DNA of 64,000 nucleotides. Origin: Pictodentalium vernedei (Eukaryota; Mollusca; Scaphopoda; Dentaliida; Dentaliidae). The translations under genes and the position numbers were made by a program. The notes under the pieces were generated by a model, which worked only from the letters and a program-made list of their open reading frames with translations, searched no databases and was not told where the DNA came from. The stretch spans positions 7,503,920 to 7,567,919 of the forward strand of contig CM062292.1 in the NCBI GenBank assembly GCA_031216915.1, read 5' to 3'. Position 1 is the stretch's first letter. Each line of letters starts with the position of its first letter. Positions 10,545-22,759 of this stretch are shown here, piece by piece.

Positions 10545-12965
10545 TTTGTAGTTCTATGCTACGTCTATGTAGTTCTATGTAATGTTTAAGTTGTTCTATC
10601 ACCCTATATAGTATTTATGTTGTTCTATGCAGTTGTATGTGGGGTCTATGTAGTTCTATCTATGCAGTTCTGTGTAGTGTCTATGTAGTGTATATGTAGT
10701 TCTATGTAGTTCATATGGTGTTCATGTTGTTCTATGTAGTTATATATAATGTTTATGTTTTTCTATGTTTTTCTGTACAGCATTTATGTTGTTCTATGTA
10801 GAACGGTACAGTGTTTATGTTGCTCTATGTAGTCCTATAAATAGTTTATGTTGTACTATGTAGTTATATACAGTGTTTATGGTGTTCTATAGAGTGATAT
10901 ACAGTGTGTATGTTGTTCTACATAGTTCTATCTACTATTTACGTCGTTCTATGTGGTTCCATACAATGTTTATGTATTTCTAAGTAGTACTATGCCGTGT
11001 TTAAGTTATTCTATGTAGTTCTGTACAGTGTTTATGTATTTCTTTGTAGCTTTATACAGTGTTTATATCGTTCTATGTAGTTCTATACAGTGTTTATGTT
11101 GTTCTTTGTAGTTCTATACAGTATTTATGTTTTTCTATGCAGTTCTACGTAATGTTTATGTTGTTCCATGTAGATCTATACAGTGTTGTGTTGTTCTATG
11201 CAGTTCAATGTAGTTTCTATGCAGTTCTATGCAGTTCTATGCAGTTCTATACAGCATTTATGTTATTCTATGTAGGTCTATTCAGTGTTTATGTTGTTCT
11301 ATGTAGTCCTATGCAGTGCTTATGTTTTCCTATGTAGTTCTACGTAATTTTTATGCTGTTCCATGTAGTTCTTTCTATACAGTGTTATGTTGTTCTATGC
11401 AGTTCAATGTAGTGTTTACATAGTCCTATGTAGTTCCATACAGTGTTTATGTTGTTCTATGTAATTCTATACAGTGTTTATGTAGTTCTTTGCAGTTCCA
11501 TACAGTGTTTACGTTGTTCTATGTAGTGATTATGTTGTTATATGTAGTTCTATACAGTGTTTATGTTGTTATATGTAGTTTATGCAATGTTTGTGTAGTT
11601 CTATGCAGTGTTTATGTTGTTCTATGCAGTGTTTATGTTGTTCTATGTAGTTCTATGCAGTGTTTAGGTAGTTTTAAGTAGTTCTATAAGTGCTTATGTT
11701 GGTCTTTGTAGTGTTTATGTTGTTCTATGTAGTTCTATACAGTGTCTATGTTGGTCTATGTAGTTCTATGCAGTGTTTAGGTTTTCTATGCAGTGGTTAT
11801 GTTGTTCTATGCAGTGTTTATGTAGCTCTATGCAGTGTTTATGTTGTTCTATGTAGTTCTATACAGCGTTTATGTCGTTCTATGTAGTATTTATGTTGTT
11901 ATATGTAGTTCTATACAGTGTCTATGTGTTCTATGTAGTTCTATACAGTGTTTAAGTAGCTCTACGTAGTTCCATACATTGTTTATGTTGTTCTATGTAG
12001 CTACATATGGTGTTTATGTAATTCTATGTAGCTCTATACATCGTTTATGTTGTTCTATGTTGTTTATGTTTTTCTATGTAGTTCTGTACAGTGTTTAAGT
12101 AGTTCAATGTAGTTCTATATGGTGTTTATGTAGTTCTATGTAGTTCTATACAGTGTTTATGCAGCTCTATACAGTGTTTATGTAGTTCTGTGTAGTTCTA
12201 TGTAGTGTTTATGTTGTTCTATGAAGTTCTATATAGTGTTTATGTTGTTCTATTAAGTTCTATACAGTGTTTATGTTGTGCTATGTAGTGTTTATGTAGT
12301 TCTATGTAGCTCCATGCAGTGTCTAGTTGTTCTATGCAGTTCTATGTAGTGTTTATGTAGTTCTATGTAGTTCTATACAATGTATATGTTGTTCTATGTT
12401 GTTCTATGTAGTTCTATACAGCGTTTGTGTTATTCTTTGTATTGTTTATGTTGTTATATGTAGTTCCGTGCACTGGTTATGTAGTTCTTTGTAGTTCCAT
12501 ACAGTGCCTATGTTGTTCTATGCAGTTCTATGTAGTGTTTATGTAGTTATATGCAATTCTATACAGCGTTTATGTTATTCGCTGTATTGGTTATGCTGTT
12601 ATACGTAGTTCTATACAGTGGTTATGTTGTTCTGTGTAGTTCTATACAGTGGTAGTGTAGTTCTATGTAGTTCTATACAGTGGTTATGTAGTTATATGTA
12701 GTTTTATACAGTGGTTATGTAGTTATATGTAGTTCTATACAGTGGTTATGTTGTTCTATGTAGTTCTATACAGTGGTTATGTAGTTATATGTATTTCTAT
12801 ACAGTGGTTGTGTTATATGTAGTTCTATGCAGCGTTTATGTTGTTATATGTAGTTCTATACAGAGGTTATGTTGTTATATGTAGTTCTATGCAGCGTTTA
12901 TGTTGTTATATGTAGCTATACAGTGGTTATGTTGTTCTCTGTAGTTCTATACAGCGTTTATAGTT
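10545..12965. repeat. Satellite of 10-11-bp words in a 31-bp unit
   Basis: About 2.4 kb of degenerate tandem repeat. The commonest higher unit joins tatgttgttc, tatgtagttc and tatacagtgtt (31 bp). The 10- and 11-bp words also occur in other orders. T-rich plus-strand frames here (VVLCSSMQCL-like) are translations of the satellite, not proteins. The word length is close to one DNA helical turn. Flanks on both sides are unique. Confidence 0.9.
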
Positions 12966-14275
12966 TGTCCAATGCATTCGTATGTGGTAATTCAACAAAC
13001 CCGTCTGAAAGTAATTGACTTATAATATAAATAAAAATAATGACATTCTGTACATGTCAGCATTGTCATGATGAGAATAAAAGGCTGCATGGGAAAGTCT
13101 CTGATAGAGTGATAATGTATGTGTACAAAGCAGCCGGGAAGGGAGTAAACTTATCTTTACACATTGATGACCAATGCAAAACATGTCACAGTGCTGCACA
13201 AGAGGATTTGTAAATTTGATTGGAGGAAAGATCTCCCCCCCCTTACCCAATGGGGTTAATGCCACTGATCCGGAGGACTCACACCCCCCCCCCCCCCTTC
13301 CCGCACACACACACTTTCGCTGACTATGTCAATCTCGTAAAGACCTACTACATATTCATGCCTAAAATCCCTAAACTTGGTTCATGTTCTCTTACTTTGA
13401 TATTTCCTAAGTTATTTGGGTATAGTTATCCCTTCCCTTTCTGTGTACTTTTGCCTTAAACATGCACTTACCATGGTACTGCTGCTCTTGGCATCAAAGA
13501 GAAGAGAAAGAGAAAAACAGGTTTTCTAAGAAGCAACAGAACCTTCACCTGAGGATAATACTCCTAACTGGTTGAGGGCTATATTATTTATGGTGATCGG
13601 AATTTGTTCATCAAAATTTGTTTCATTACAAATTATTGGAAAGTAATAGTAATTTGTACAAACAAAATATATTTCCACTTGACTGAATATAGAAAACAAG
13701 CAAGGAAACTGTTTGAATTTGCTCCGGTACCCTCATTTTTCAAAGCCCTGATAGTGGTTTCTAACACTCAACCAGTTAATCCAGCTCTATGTGAAATAAA
13801 GTATGTGTGAGTTCATATATTTCTGATACTATTGGCAGCATAAAAATATATGTCTTCTCTATCTACCCCCCCCCCCCACCCCCCCAACACCCCATTTAGC
13901 CTGGTTATGCTCTTGAATTTTACTGCATGGAAATATTTTACAACTTTTAGCGAGGACAATGCGTAAAACATTCAGTAACATTTGTCTATTACAAAATTGT
14001 GAGAAGAGAAGCACACCGGTTATGTTTTAACCACTAAGTCTTGTTTACCTTAGGTCAAGTTTTTAAATTGGTAATTTAAACATAGGCAAAGTTGTATTCG
14101 TAAGTTCAGTATTGAAAGCGTTCAGGATACCCACCCGCGCCACTAAAAAAACACGACTGTCGATATCCAACCGCCCACTCCACTCCACCCCCCACCATTT
14201 CTCTCAACTTAGACAGTTCACCCCCAACACTTACAATATTTCATGTTTTTAGGGTATTTGCTTCCCTGTGTGATA
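12966..14275. other. No gene recognised; several poly-C tracts
   Basis: Poly-C or C-rich tracts occur near 13237, 13285 and 13867-13886. The remaining sequence is unique and shows no domain-bearing frame. Confidence 0.4.
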
Positions 14276-14277
14276 GC

Positions 14278-14482
14278 ACTATTGTAGTGGGGTTATAATC
14301 CAAAGAAATGCTTTAGGCATAAGCAATGTTTCAGCCAATGGACTCCCAGGTATTAAGTCATGAACCCATTGGCTGAGACTCTGCTTGTGCTTGCTGTTGG
14401 TTTACAATAAATCAGCAATTATTGTTTGGGTGGAATCTTCACTTTATGAAAGATTTGGTGTTAATACACTGTTCATGTATAT
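14278..14482. mobile_element. Decayed family B MITE
   Basis: Shares the core 'gcaatgtttcagccaatgga' and the flank 'gcaattattgtttgggtgga' with the copy at 5534-5789. The right end ('gttaatacact') aligns with the other copy, but the terminal inverted repeats are eroded. Boundaries are approximate. Confidence 0.55.
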
Positions 14483-14816
14483 AACGAAACAAAGTGAGGA
14501 ATCATTTTTGTGTGGTGACTGAAAATTTAATGTAGAGCTTGTTTATCTAGCAGATGTTGTATATAATGTTACCTTATATGTACTGTACCTTGGAATTTTT
14601 AGACTGAACACTTTCCAGCTCTGAAGGCCTACAATTTGACCCGAGATCAGTATGTCATTGCTTGAGAAATTGCGCAAAATACTGTGATAACTGACTTGTT
14701 GTCATGAAAATACACAAAATGATACATTAATTAATGATGTTAAAATTACTCAAATATACAATTCGATTCGGGAAGGGGCGACTGATTTTCAAACCAGAGT
14801 GTTATTGAAGCCTGTC

Positions 14817-15226
14817 TTGGGGGCGCGGTGGCGTCGCGGTAACCGGTTCTCGTCAGATCACCGAAGTTAAGCAACGTCGAGCGCGGTTAGTAGTTGGATG
14901 GGTGACCATTTCAGCGACCGATTCGCGCTCCCGCGTTGTGTGCTTGGGCAAGGCACTTAACCCCGATTGCCTACATGGGGGCACGATGACACTGTGTACT
15001 AAGACATACTGCACGTCGACGGTGCGCATGTCTTCAATCAATCTACCCCTGCCTGTGCCGCGGTGCAGAGTTCAGAGTTACGATGTTGGAGAGATGACAG
15101 CAGCTCGTCGTTGCTCGGTGGTTCACTCCGGGTACTCCGGCTTCCTCCACCCGTAAAACTGTCACCGACATAATATGACCCTGGCTGTTAATGTGTCGTT
15201 AAACCCTAATAGATAAATAAGTAAAT
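14817..15226 (+). mobile_element. 5S rRNA-derived SINE (SINE3-type)
   Basis: The head contains a stretch at about 14852-14908 that matches metazoan 5S rRNA: 'cagatcaccgaagttaagca', 'ggttagtagttggatggg' and 'tgacc'. These cover the 5S internal promoter (box A, intermediate element, box C). The shared SINE body follows ('gcttgggcaaggcactt', 'ggtgcgcatgtcttcaa', 'ggcttcctccacccgtaaaa'), then an AAATAAGT-like tail. The direct repeat 'aagcctgtc' at 14808-14816 and 15227-15235 is the target duplication. Its tail (gttaaaccctaatag) differs from that of the tRNA-headed copy. Confidence 0.88.
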
Positions 15227-15235
15227 AAGCCTGTC

Positions 15236-16380
15236 CTGTTTGGAAATCAGCTTGTTACGTGTTCATCCCCGGGCAAGATCACATTTATCCATGGAAGCAT
15301 TTTCGCAGATTTTGCATAACAAAACTCAATGGATTACGTTTTATAAAAGTTCTGAAATTTACTTTTAATCGTACGTTTCAGATTGATATCGAAACGTTCC
15401 CAGTGTAACAAATCTTTGAAATTGCCTGCCTTGAATCAATTTTGCGTCGGTGACGCTAGGTGGCGTTGGCCCATAACCGTTTCACTTCGTCAACCTTTAG
15501 TGTTTTCTGTATTCTTTCTCCACTCTATAGACTACAAACATTCTCAAAACGTCCGTATAATAGGCCAACCAGCAAGCCCTGTCGCAATAGATGACAGCTA
15601 TTATTGAAACACAAAATTGTAAATTCATAGTTTACAAAGTCGTTAAAATTAACATGAGGAAAATCAAACGTAAATCTCCGTCACCGATGACTCAGCCAGC
15701 CAATAAAAACAGAGATAAAATATATTTTCTCTTTTTACTCCTGTGTCCTAGGCTAGTGCAGGAAGCCACCTCTGGAGATGATGTCGGACTTACATCCTAA
15801 ATTGAATGTATCATTCCGTTTTTTGTTTTGAAAATACGTTTTGACAGCTCAAAGAACTTGTTAGAATTATCCCGCTGAATATTATCATAAAACGCCCGTG
15901 TCCATATCTGCTCGCCATTGTCCAATACAAGTAAACGTTACTATTGACGTCCAACTACCCTTAATTTACCGTTATTTTCAGACAATCTTTTCACGCCATT
16001 CTTAGGAAACGCAGGAAAATTTGTAATGTTCGAAAATAGGGCTCCTAGAAAAAAAGTTATTGTTTGGGAAAATTGTTAAAGTACTTTATTGAATTTTTAC
16101 ATCAATGCTGAATACTCCACTAAATTGACACACTCTGAGTATTATGTGGGTCTGAAATACAGTTAACTAAAATTTAGTTCTAGGATGGTATGTTACAACC
16201 AGTAGTGTATAAATTTACCAGTAATGTCGAAATTTCAATATTTTTTCGGGTTGCTCAAATTGTACTTTTGCCTATATTCATCGACTTTTAACCATTTTCG
16301 CGCAAGTTTAAACACATTTACCCCAGTAAATATGGAATTTTATGTTTAACAATTATTTCACTCTTTCATATGCACAACAT
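15236..16380. other. No gene recognised
   Basis: Unique sequence; no domain-bearing frame or repeat identified. Confidence 0.4.
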
Positions 16381-16383
16381 ATC

Positions 16384-16395
16384 CCACCCTATTTG

Positions 16396-16439
<44 letters not shown>

Positions 16440-16598
16440 CCCTCTCACTCTTTCTCTCTCTCCTCTTTCTCTCTATCTATCTCCCCTCTCTTTCTATCCC
16501 ATGTCCCTTTGCCTTTGCCCCCATTTCCCCCTCTCTCTCTCCCTCCCTCTATCTCTCCATCATTCTCTCTCTCCATCCCCCTCTCCGCCTGTCTTTCC

Positions 16599-16637
<39 letters not shown>

Positions 16638-16680
16638 TCTGCCTTTGCCCGTCCGTCCGTCCGTCCGTCTGTCTGTCTGT
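16384..16680. repeat. CT-rich microsatellite ending in (CCGT)n(CTGT)n
   Basis: A (TC)n-dominated tract with interruptions runs to about 16635. It is followed near 16651-16680 by a clean four-base repeat, cgtc/tgtc. Serine/leucine-rich frames across it are microsatellite translations. Confidence 0.9.
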
Positions 16681-16934
16681 AATGTCGAAAAATTAACCAG
16701 TAGTGTCAAAAAGTGACGACCAAAATGAGGGGCACTAACACTTTCCGAGGGGGAAGGGGGGTATAGCCACCCCCCCCCCGATGACACCCCTGGTCGTGTG
16801 CTTTAATGACTGACTATTATAATGTCAGTCACTACCCGATATTTGCTACATGTCTATCATCTAGTTCTACCAATTTGCTACCTGTCATTTTACCTACATC
16901 CATCAATCAGTCAGTCTGCGTCACCCGCATGTAC

Positions 16935-17065
16935 GTGGGGAGCACTATTAGCTCAATCGAGAAATTACCTCGCAATTCAATTTGATGAATATCCGGGTTC
17001 TATACCTGACGAGGTCAGTTAAGATGTGTCCTTGGGAATGACACTTTATCCCAGGTGCACGTTGA
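16935..17065 (+). mobile_element. Fragment of a second tRNA-derived SINE family
   Basis: A tRNA-like head shows a box A-like 'ttagctcaatcgag' and box B-like 'gggttctatacc'. After it comes 'gtgtccttgggaatgacact', a core motif similar to but distinct from the main SINE body. No tail or target duplication was found, so boundaries are approximate. Confidence 0.5.
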
Positions 17066-18920
17066 CTTCGTGTGCCAAGCCACATGCCGAAATGACACGT
17101 GTATGGTGCGCGTGCTTTAAACTAAGTGTCGTAAACGAAATCATTCAATCTATCAACCAACCAATCAATCTTTGTGAAATGAGAGGAGTTATGAAACAAT
17201 TTTGACTGAATGCTGGGAGATTAGGACGGAGAGTGGTGTTGGGCAATAGTCGGGAGACTGGGTTAACGTTAGAGGACCACGACATATCAGCGTAAGGCCG
17301 AAGATTTTTTATTATTATTATTACAAATGTTTTTGAAGCCATTTTTAATGTTTTAAAGGTTTATATTTTTGTTTGTTGGGACTGTTTGTCTTGTTGAAGA
17401 TAAATTTCTAAAGACTGTTATGTACAGTACAGTTGTCGTGGACTGGTCGGAACCCACGCAGTGATGTCTACGCATGCGTGTAGTAGCTAATAGAAATCAT
17501 CATCAGCAAAATTTTAATTAATGAAGAATCGGGTTGTACCGGGTGCTTCACTTATTAAATTGTTGATGATTATTCCTATAGTTAGTGTTTGGGATATAAT
17601 ATTACTGCGTCCTTGGAAATATTGGCCACCTGTGGAAAGTGACCAGTCCACGGCGGTCGTACTATATGTAATTGTAGAATAAATACTGCTAACTAATAAT
17701 AAATCTGATATGTGATGTTGTTTGATGTGAAAGATAATAATAAACTTGTTAATAATAAACTGCTACGTGATGCTGTTTGATGTGGAATATGTTTTTATTG
17801 GGTTCAGTGGATGATTAAGTAACAATATTCTCTTGTCAGAAAATGACACCTATATCTGTATGATTGGAACCAATTAATTTAATTAGTTTCAATGACATCC
17901 ATATTTGTGGCATAACAAAGAAAGTTTGGGTTGAATTCAGCAGATTAAGCTTTCGACGAAAGTAGATTTAATATACTTAATATTACTTAATTGTTAATGC
18001 TTTGGGGATTTGTAAACGTGAAATGTGTGAAGGAAGTAGTTGTTTTGGTTGTTAACGGTTTTAGTATAATTACTCATATGCTTTTTGGTTATGTAACTAA
18101 TGTTTAGATAAGATAATAAAAGTGATGTTGATGTTACCATCTTGTTCTAATTTGTATATCCCACACTGTTCCACGAGAAACAAGTTGCCCTTTAAGATGA
18201 CAAAATTTCATGTATTTACCAGGAATAAATATCAATATCCACGTAATAAAGTTATAAATTATATATTTATCCTCTTATTGATATCAGGCAACGAGTCCGC
18301 TTTCAATGAACGATAATTACAAAATAATTTGGATCAATTATACTACAATTTATTTACAACAGGACTGTAATCCTCTATTAAGCGAAATCCATAAACCACA
18401 ACCAGATAACTTTAATTATGACATCAAATACCGGGGCCTTCTCTTCCCAAGTCCGATAAAGATATGGTCGAATCTCCCCACGGCCGATTCTTCCCGTTCC
18501 GTGGCAAAATAAAAAAAAACAATAAAGGAGAGAACACACATCCTTGATATTAGTTAATCAGTACTCTGAAGTCGGCAACATAATTATTACAAGGTAACAA
18601 ACCGAAATACAATAAGGGAGACAACTCGGATTACCGTTGATTTAATGTGATGTCCTTCTCTTCGCAATAAATATTCCTTCGTGCATCGGTTATAGATATG
18701 CCATCAATATTTATTTCGCTTTGAAAATATCAAGATATTAACATAATCGTTGGAACTATGAGGCGTAAACATAAAACTACAGCCGTGGTGAGTCTTCGTT
18801 CATATGTATTTAGTTAACAAACATGTCTAAAAGTATTGTAATGTCATTAAATATCAGTCAAATCAATCATCGATTGAGAAACATTTCTAGTCTCGATTCT
18901 AAGGAACTGACTGTTTATGG
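17066..18920. other. No gene recognised; one small direct repeat
   Basis: Mostly unique AT-rich DNA. A diverged direct repeat near 17697-17790 shares 'gtgatgttgtttgatgtg' and 'taataataaac'. Open frames are short and without recognisable domains. Confidence 0.4.
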
Positions 18921-18922
18921 TA

Positions 18923-19125
18923 CAGTACATGGATGGTGAATTCCTGTGGTAATGCATGACAAGGACAAGTATAGTTTTAGCCAAGGGACCTCCGAGCTTT
19001 ACCCGAAGGTCCTTTGGCGAAAACTTTGCTCGTCGTTCTAATGCTTTTCCCCAGATAAGGCATTTTTTCTGAGTGGAGACACCACCCCACGAGTGATTTA
19101 GTAACAATTCACTCTCCATGTACTG
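18923..19125. mobile_element. Tc1/mariner-type MITE, family B (short copy)
   Basis: 203 bp flanked by TA (18921-18922, 19126-19127). The ends start CAGTACATGGA on both strands. The right arm has 'gagtgatttagtaacaattc', as in the copy at 5534. The core hairpin is diverged ('tagttttagccaagggacct'). Confidence 0.75.
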
Positions 19126-19127
19126 TA

Positions 19128-19790
19128 CTTTTAGATTAGATTAGATGGGATATTGCAGTTGGTCGAAAAAGTGAGAAACTGAAATATTCGACTGAATCTA
19201 AAATATAGACGATGGGCTATTTAGGAGCTAGACTGGTTCCAGGCCATAACAGCATCCCTTCCTTACAAAATTTGACTGGTGGCTTCAGAGGTTGCAATAA
19301 CCTAAACCAACAATGGCTGCACCCGTGGGCGTCAGAAATGCCACCTATCGCAACAATTTAAAGTCTGATGTCGCCCATATACAGTCCGAGTTGGCCAACT
19401 GAAATGACACTGTCCAATCGTATTTACTATGCAGGGAGGGAGTCTTTATCGAGGGTTCGCCTTTGAGTGACAATGGTAACAGAAGTTAAATGTAGCCCCC
19501 GAAACTACAGAAAAAGGTGAAGTAGTGGCTTGTCTTCAAAATTAAAAAAGACATTTTTACTACGAATGGCAACTCTGAAAAAAAGATTGGAATAAAATTG
19601 GCACTGAATCTGGATCGCATTACCTGCTTTCCAGGACGTTTAACATCCCGCACACTGATATAAAAATAACGATATTTCTAGAAGAAATGTTTCTCATAAT
19701 GCAATTTGGAATTTGACCAATTCAATCTTGTTTGACATATCTCTTCGTGATGACAAACCAGACATGGAGTATGATATTCAGAAAGCCATT
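19128..19790. other. No gene recognised
   Basis: Unique sequence with no convincing frame or repeat. Confidence 0.4.
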
Positions 19791-19792
19791 AT

Positions 19793-19905
19793 GGGTGGGG
19801 AACTCCCTACTCCTAACTAGGACTCTCTGATCGTTACCCCTCCACTTTGGAAAAGTGGGCGGAGGGGTAACTACAGGAAAGCCCTAGTTAAGACTACGCC
19901 CCACC
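19793..19905. repeat. Imperfect hairpin
   Basis: The arms 'gtggggaactccctac...cctaactagg' and 'gttacccctcc' are mirrored by 'ggaggggtaac' and 'ccctagttaagactacgccccac'. Loop about 17 bp. Likely a small foldback repeat; family unknown. Confidence 0.55.
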
Positions 19906-20586
19906 CGAGAACATTTTCTAAAATTCAATGCTTTTAGAGAGCATCTGAGGCATTTGTCGCGTGTCTTGTCCAAAATTGGAGACTTGTTTGTGTTTTTTCT
20001 CGGGGAGGGGAGGGTGAGGGTGCATATATGTTATATGAAATTTGCATCGCGCCACTTTTCTTTTTCGGTGGGTGGTGGGGGGGGGGGGGGTGATGTTTGT
20101 AGCGAGACGTTTAGGAGGGCCAAGTGAAATGTATATGCAGTCGGTCTCTGGACAGAGATGAAATTTCCGCTGATGATCTAAGTCGCGATTTGTTCCAATT
20201 AGAAACACACGGACGTCGTTCCCAGTTTGAAACAAACAACACATGGTATAAATGATCGAATGCGATGAAGTGGATTCTGTATGGAAACGGATTCTTCTTT
20301 TTCAGAATATTCGGACTGAAAAATCCATATCCTTTCAACAGTGGATTTATAAGAAATAATGGGCCACCATTTATTTATTGAATTTGAACGGTAATGTAGC
20401 TAGAGCCTCGGTTAAATTCACCTCTAATCGAATTCAGAGAGCTTGGTCAAACTATTTCGTCTCGAATGGCCACACAGAGAAGACCCTCTATTTCTGTTTC
20501 TGTTCTTGAAACTTCCGAGTTGTGGAGTGTTGTTGGTATTAGCTTTCCTCTAAAACTATCTGGGCGAGTGACGTGCAGCTCCTAAT
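19906..20586. other. No gene recognised
   Basis: Holds a poly-G tract at about 20076-20091. No recognisable frame. Confidence 0.4.
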
Positions 20587-20665
20587 TTATTTATTGTTAT
20601 TTATTGTTGTTTAAGGTCACATATTTCTACACAGTTGCTAATCGTGACCACAACATAGAGATAAA
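20587..20665 (-). mobile_element. SINE tail fragment
   Basis: 'gtttaaggtcacata' followed by 'gctaatcgtgacc' matches the 3' end of the SINEs at 1759-2144 and 26466-26827 in minus orientation, next to a TTTATTTATT-rich tail. The body and head are absent. Confidence 0.6.
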
Positions 20666-21063
20666 GTCAAGTTTAGTCAATCGTTTATACCAATTTTGCC
20701 CAATTCAAAGGACATCCACCACATGCATTGGTGACTGGATCCTATTTTACCAGTAAAACAAAGCTTGTTTAACACAAAAAATAAGCACAGCACCCCCAAC
20801 AGGGCCGCCTATTGGGTAACATAAACGACTTGAAATGGACTCCTGAATTACAGCCAAGTATAATAGTTTTGGAACTGAATATTAAATATTGCATTGAAAT
20901 GGAATGGTCTAGTTGGTTAAGGCATGGGTAACTGCAACGAGAAGCACAGGCTTCCAAGCATCCATCTCCCAAAACATTTTGGGTTTGAGATAATGGAACA
21001 TCTAAGTCTTCATACTATAGAACAGTGGCGACAGTCAATGAGTTTAAACTATTACTGTCTCAG

Positions 21064-21198
21064 GTGGCCAGTACGCCAGTTTGTTGGTCCAACGGTGAGT
21101 CCAATGGAGGCAAATATTGTCCCATTGGAAAGCTGACTTCACTTTTCAAGAATCGAGGACGTTACTGCTGGTTCTGTTTGCATTACACGGCCCAGTGA
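21064..21198 (+). pseudogene. Possible C-type lectin terminal exon relic
   Basis: An acceptor-like 'ttactgtctcag' ends at 21063. The 44-codon frame that follows reads VCWSNGESNGGKYCPIG, then RGRYCWFCLHYTAQ and a stop. It recalls the W-S-N-G-E-(P)-N-G-G and terminal Cys region of C-type lectin domains, with the key proline replaced by Ser and spacing altered. The resemblance is short; chance or a decayed exon are both possible. Confidence 0.3.
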
Positions 21199-21464
21199 GA
21201 GTATCTTGCAATTACAACTCACAAAAAGTACCACTATATTTGGACACTTACAAAACCTGCCCATTTAGAATAACTCACTAAACGTACCATTATATTCAGA
21301 CACTCACATAACTCGTCCATTTGGAGCTTGTTGCACCACTTATGCTTTCACAGAAAAAACGGTGAACAATATCAGGGCGATTGGCATGGAAAATATTAAG
21401 GTGAGAATTAAATGCAAGAGATCGACAACTTGCCTCTAAGGCAAATGTCTGAACTTCTCTTTAA

Positions 21465-21701
21465 CCATTTACCTAACATGAAAAGCAGACGACACTTGCA
21501 AACAAAATTCTTGAATAACTAATTCTTTTCATTTTTTTTGTCTCAAAAACATAGGTTACGACCCCTCTTTGGAACGAGCTCGTTCCAAAGAGGGATAATG
21601 ACCTATGATTTTGAGACAAAAGATGAAAAATATAATGAAAATTAATTGGCGATTTTTGTGAATAGCACTGGCCGATTTTGGACGTTACGGTGGGTAAAGG
21701 G
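21465..21701. mobile_element. piggyBac-type MITE, family P
   Basis: 237 bp flanked by TTAA (21461-21464 and 21702-21705). It closely resembles the 9007-9249 copy ('aaaagcagacgacacttgca', 'tctcaaaaacataggtta', central 'ggaacgagctcgttcc'). The left end reads CCATTTACC, one base off the consensus. Confidence 0.75.
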
Positions 21702-21809
21702 TTAAACTAAACGGTATTTCATGGGAAAAGAGTAAACTGATGAATACATATTGTATACAATGTATGTAAGTATTTGTGCATCATGTGTATCACTAGTGTT
21801 TAATATATC

Positions 21810-21960
21810 TCACGCGACCTTCTAGGCTCCTGATTGGATGAATGCTGCACCCCTATTTCGTGTAGTTTGCATCCACAGAACTGACCAGGCACTACACCCA
21901 GGCACTACACGTTTTCTATTTTTAGCACACTACTATATCAGTTTTCTTTTCATAGTGGGC
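21810..21960 (+). repeat. Dispersed repeat shared with 44620-44780
   Basis: Shares 'ccctatttcgtgtagtt', 'gcactaca' and 'gttttctatttttagcac' in the same order with the stretch near 44.6 kb and its duplicate near 63.5 kb. Both have 'ctgattgg' upstream. No ends or target duplication were determined; class unknown. Confidence 0.55.
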
Positions 21961-22435
21961 TAATAAAACTAATCAGACTGAATTTAAATATCGATTCACA
22001 GAGGCACAACATCCACAAAACGACCCGGAAAGAAATCATTGTGGAAAAATGTATCACTTTTCCATCGTTGAAGTCACATTTTGCGAGGCGTTCATTTTAT
22101 TCCTTGAGAAGATGATCCATATCTCGTTTCGAAGAGAATGATCCATACCTGGGTACAACTTTCATGAGAACACGTCCGGAAATGAAAAATCGTTTGTTTC
22201 GCTGCTCAGATTATTTCGCTATTTATTTGTATGTTTTGTGCAATAAATGAATAAAAAATGGAATTCAGTTGAATCTTCGGAGTTTTGTATCACATACTGA
22301 CCCATTCGGTAATGTATATGGTTGACAAATGTGTGGAAATTATCAAACTGCGTTGTCAAATTTCGACAACTTTAGCTTTCATTTACGAGTTACGCTATTC
22401 TAGAATACACAGTTCTGTTTGGGGGAAATGTTTTG

Positions 22436-22619
22436 TTAGCCCTTGCCGACCGATTCAAAATTAGCTTATACTCCCTCATTGCAACGAGTGTGTTATTCTC
22501 CTTCCAATGAGGGGTCATAAGCCTTTTTTTGAAAGAAGAAAATGTTTTTTGAAAACTCTATGGTATTTTTTTTTCTATATAACGCTGGTTGGTAGGGCTG
22601 CTATTTTGGTAATAGATTA
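22436..22619. mobile_element. Degenerate family P MITE
   Basis: Starts TTAG-CCCTTGCCGACC and ends GGTAATAG-ATTAA. It has the mirrored 'ccctcattgcaacgag' / 'ccttccaatgaggggtcata' centre of the family. Confidence 0.5.
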
Positions 22620-22666
22620 ACAAATCGGACAGATGTTTTTCTTGATGGGTGTTCGATATAATATAA

Positions 22667-22757
22667 GGATTAGTGCATGGCTTGTCATTGACTTCGCGTC
22701 GGGAAGTACACCACCTCACTGGGCACTATATGGGCATAGTCAACTCCAAGCCATGCA
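22667..22757. repeat. Short hairpin
   Basis: 'agtgcatggcttg' near 22673 is mirrored by 'caagccatgcact' near 22750, with partial pairing of 'attgac'/'gtcaac' inside. Possibly a small MITE remnant. Confidence 0.5.
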
Positions 22758-22759
22758 CT

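Noticed and set aside
10139-10602. Overlapping 103- to 120-codon frames as a gene
   Set aside because: Frames on opposite strands overlap, neither has motifs or splice context.
11059-11887. Valine/leucine-rich frames in the satellite
   Set aside because: Frames arise from the tatgttgttc-type repeat and shift with unit length.
14852-14908. 5S rRNA gene
   Set aside because: Only the promoter part of 5S is present, and it is joined to a SINE body and tail with a target duplication.
16342-16716. Serine/leucine-rich open frames
   Set aside because: They translate a CT microsatellite.
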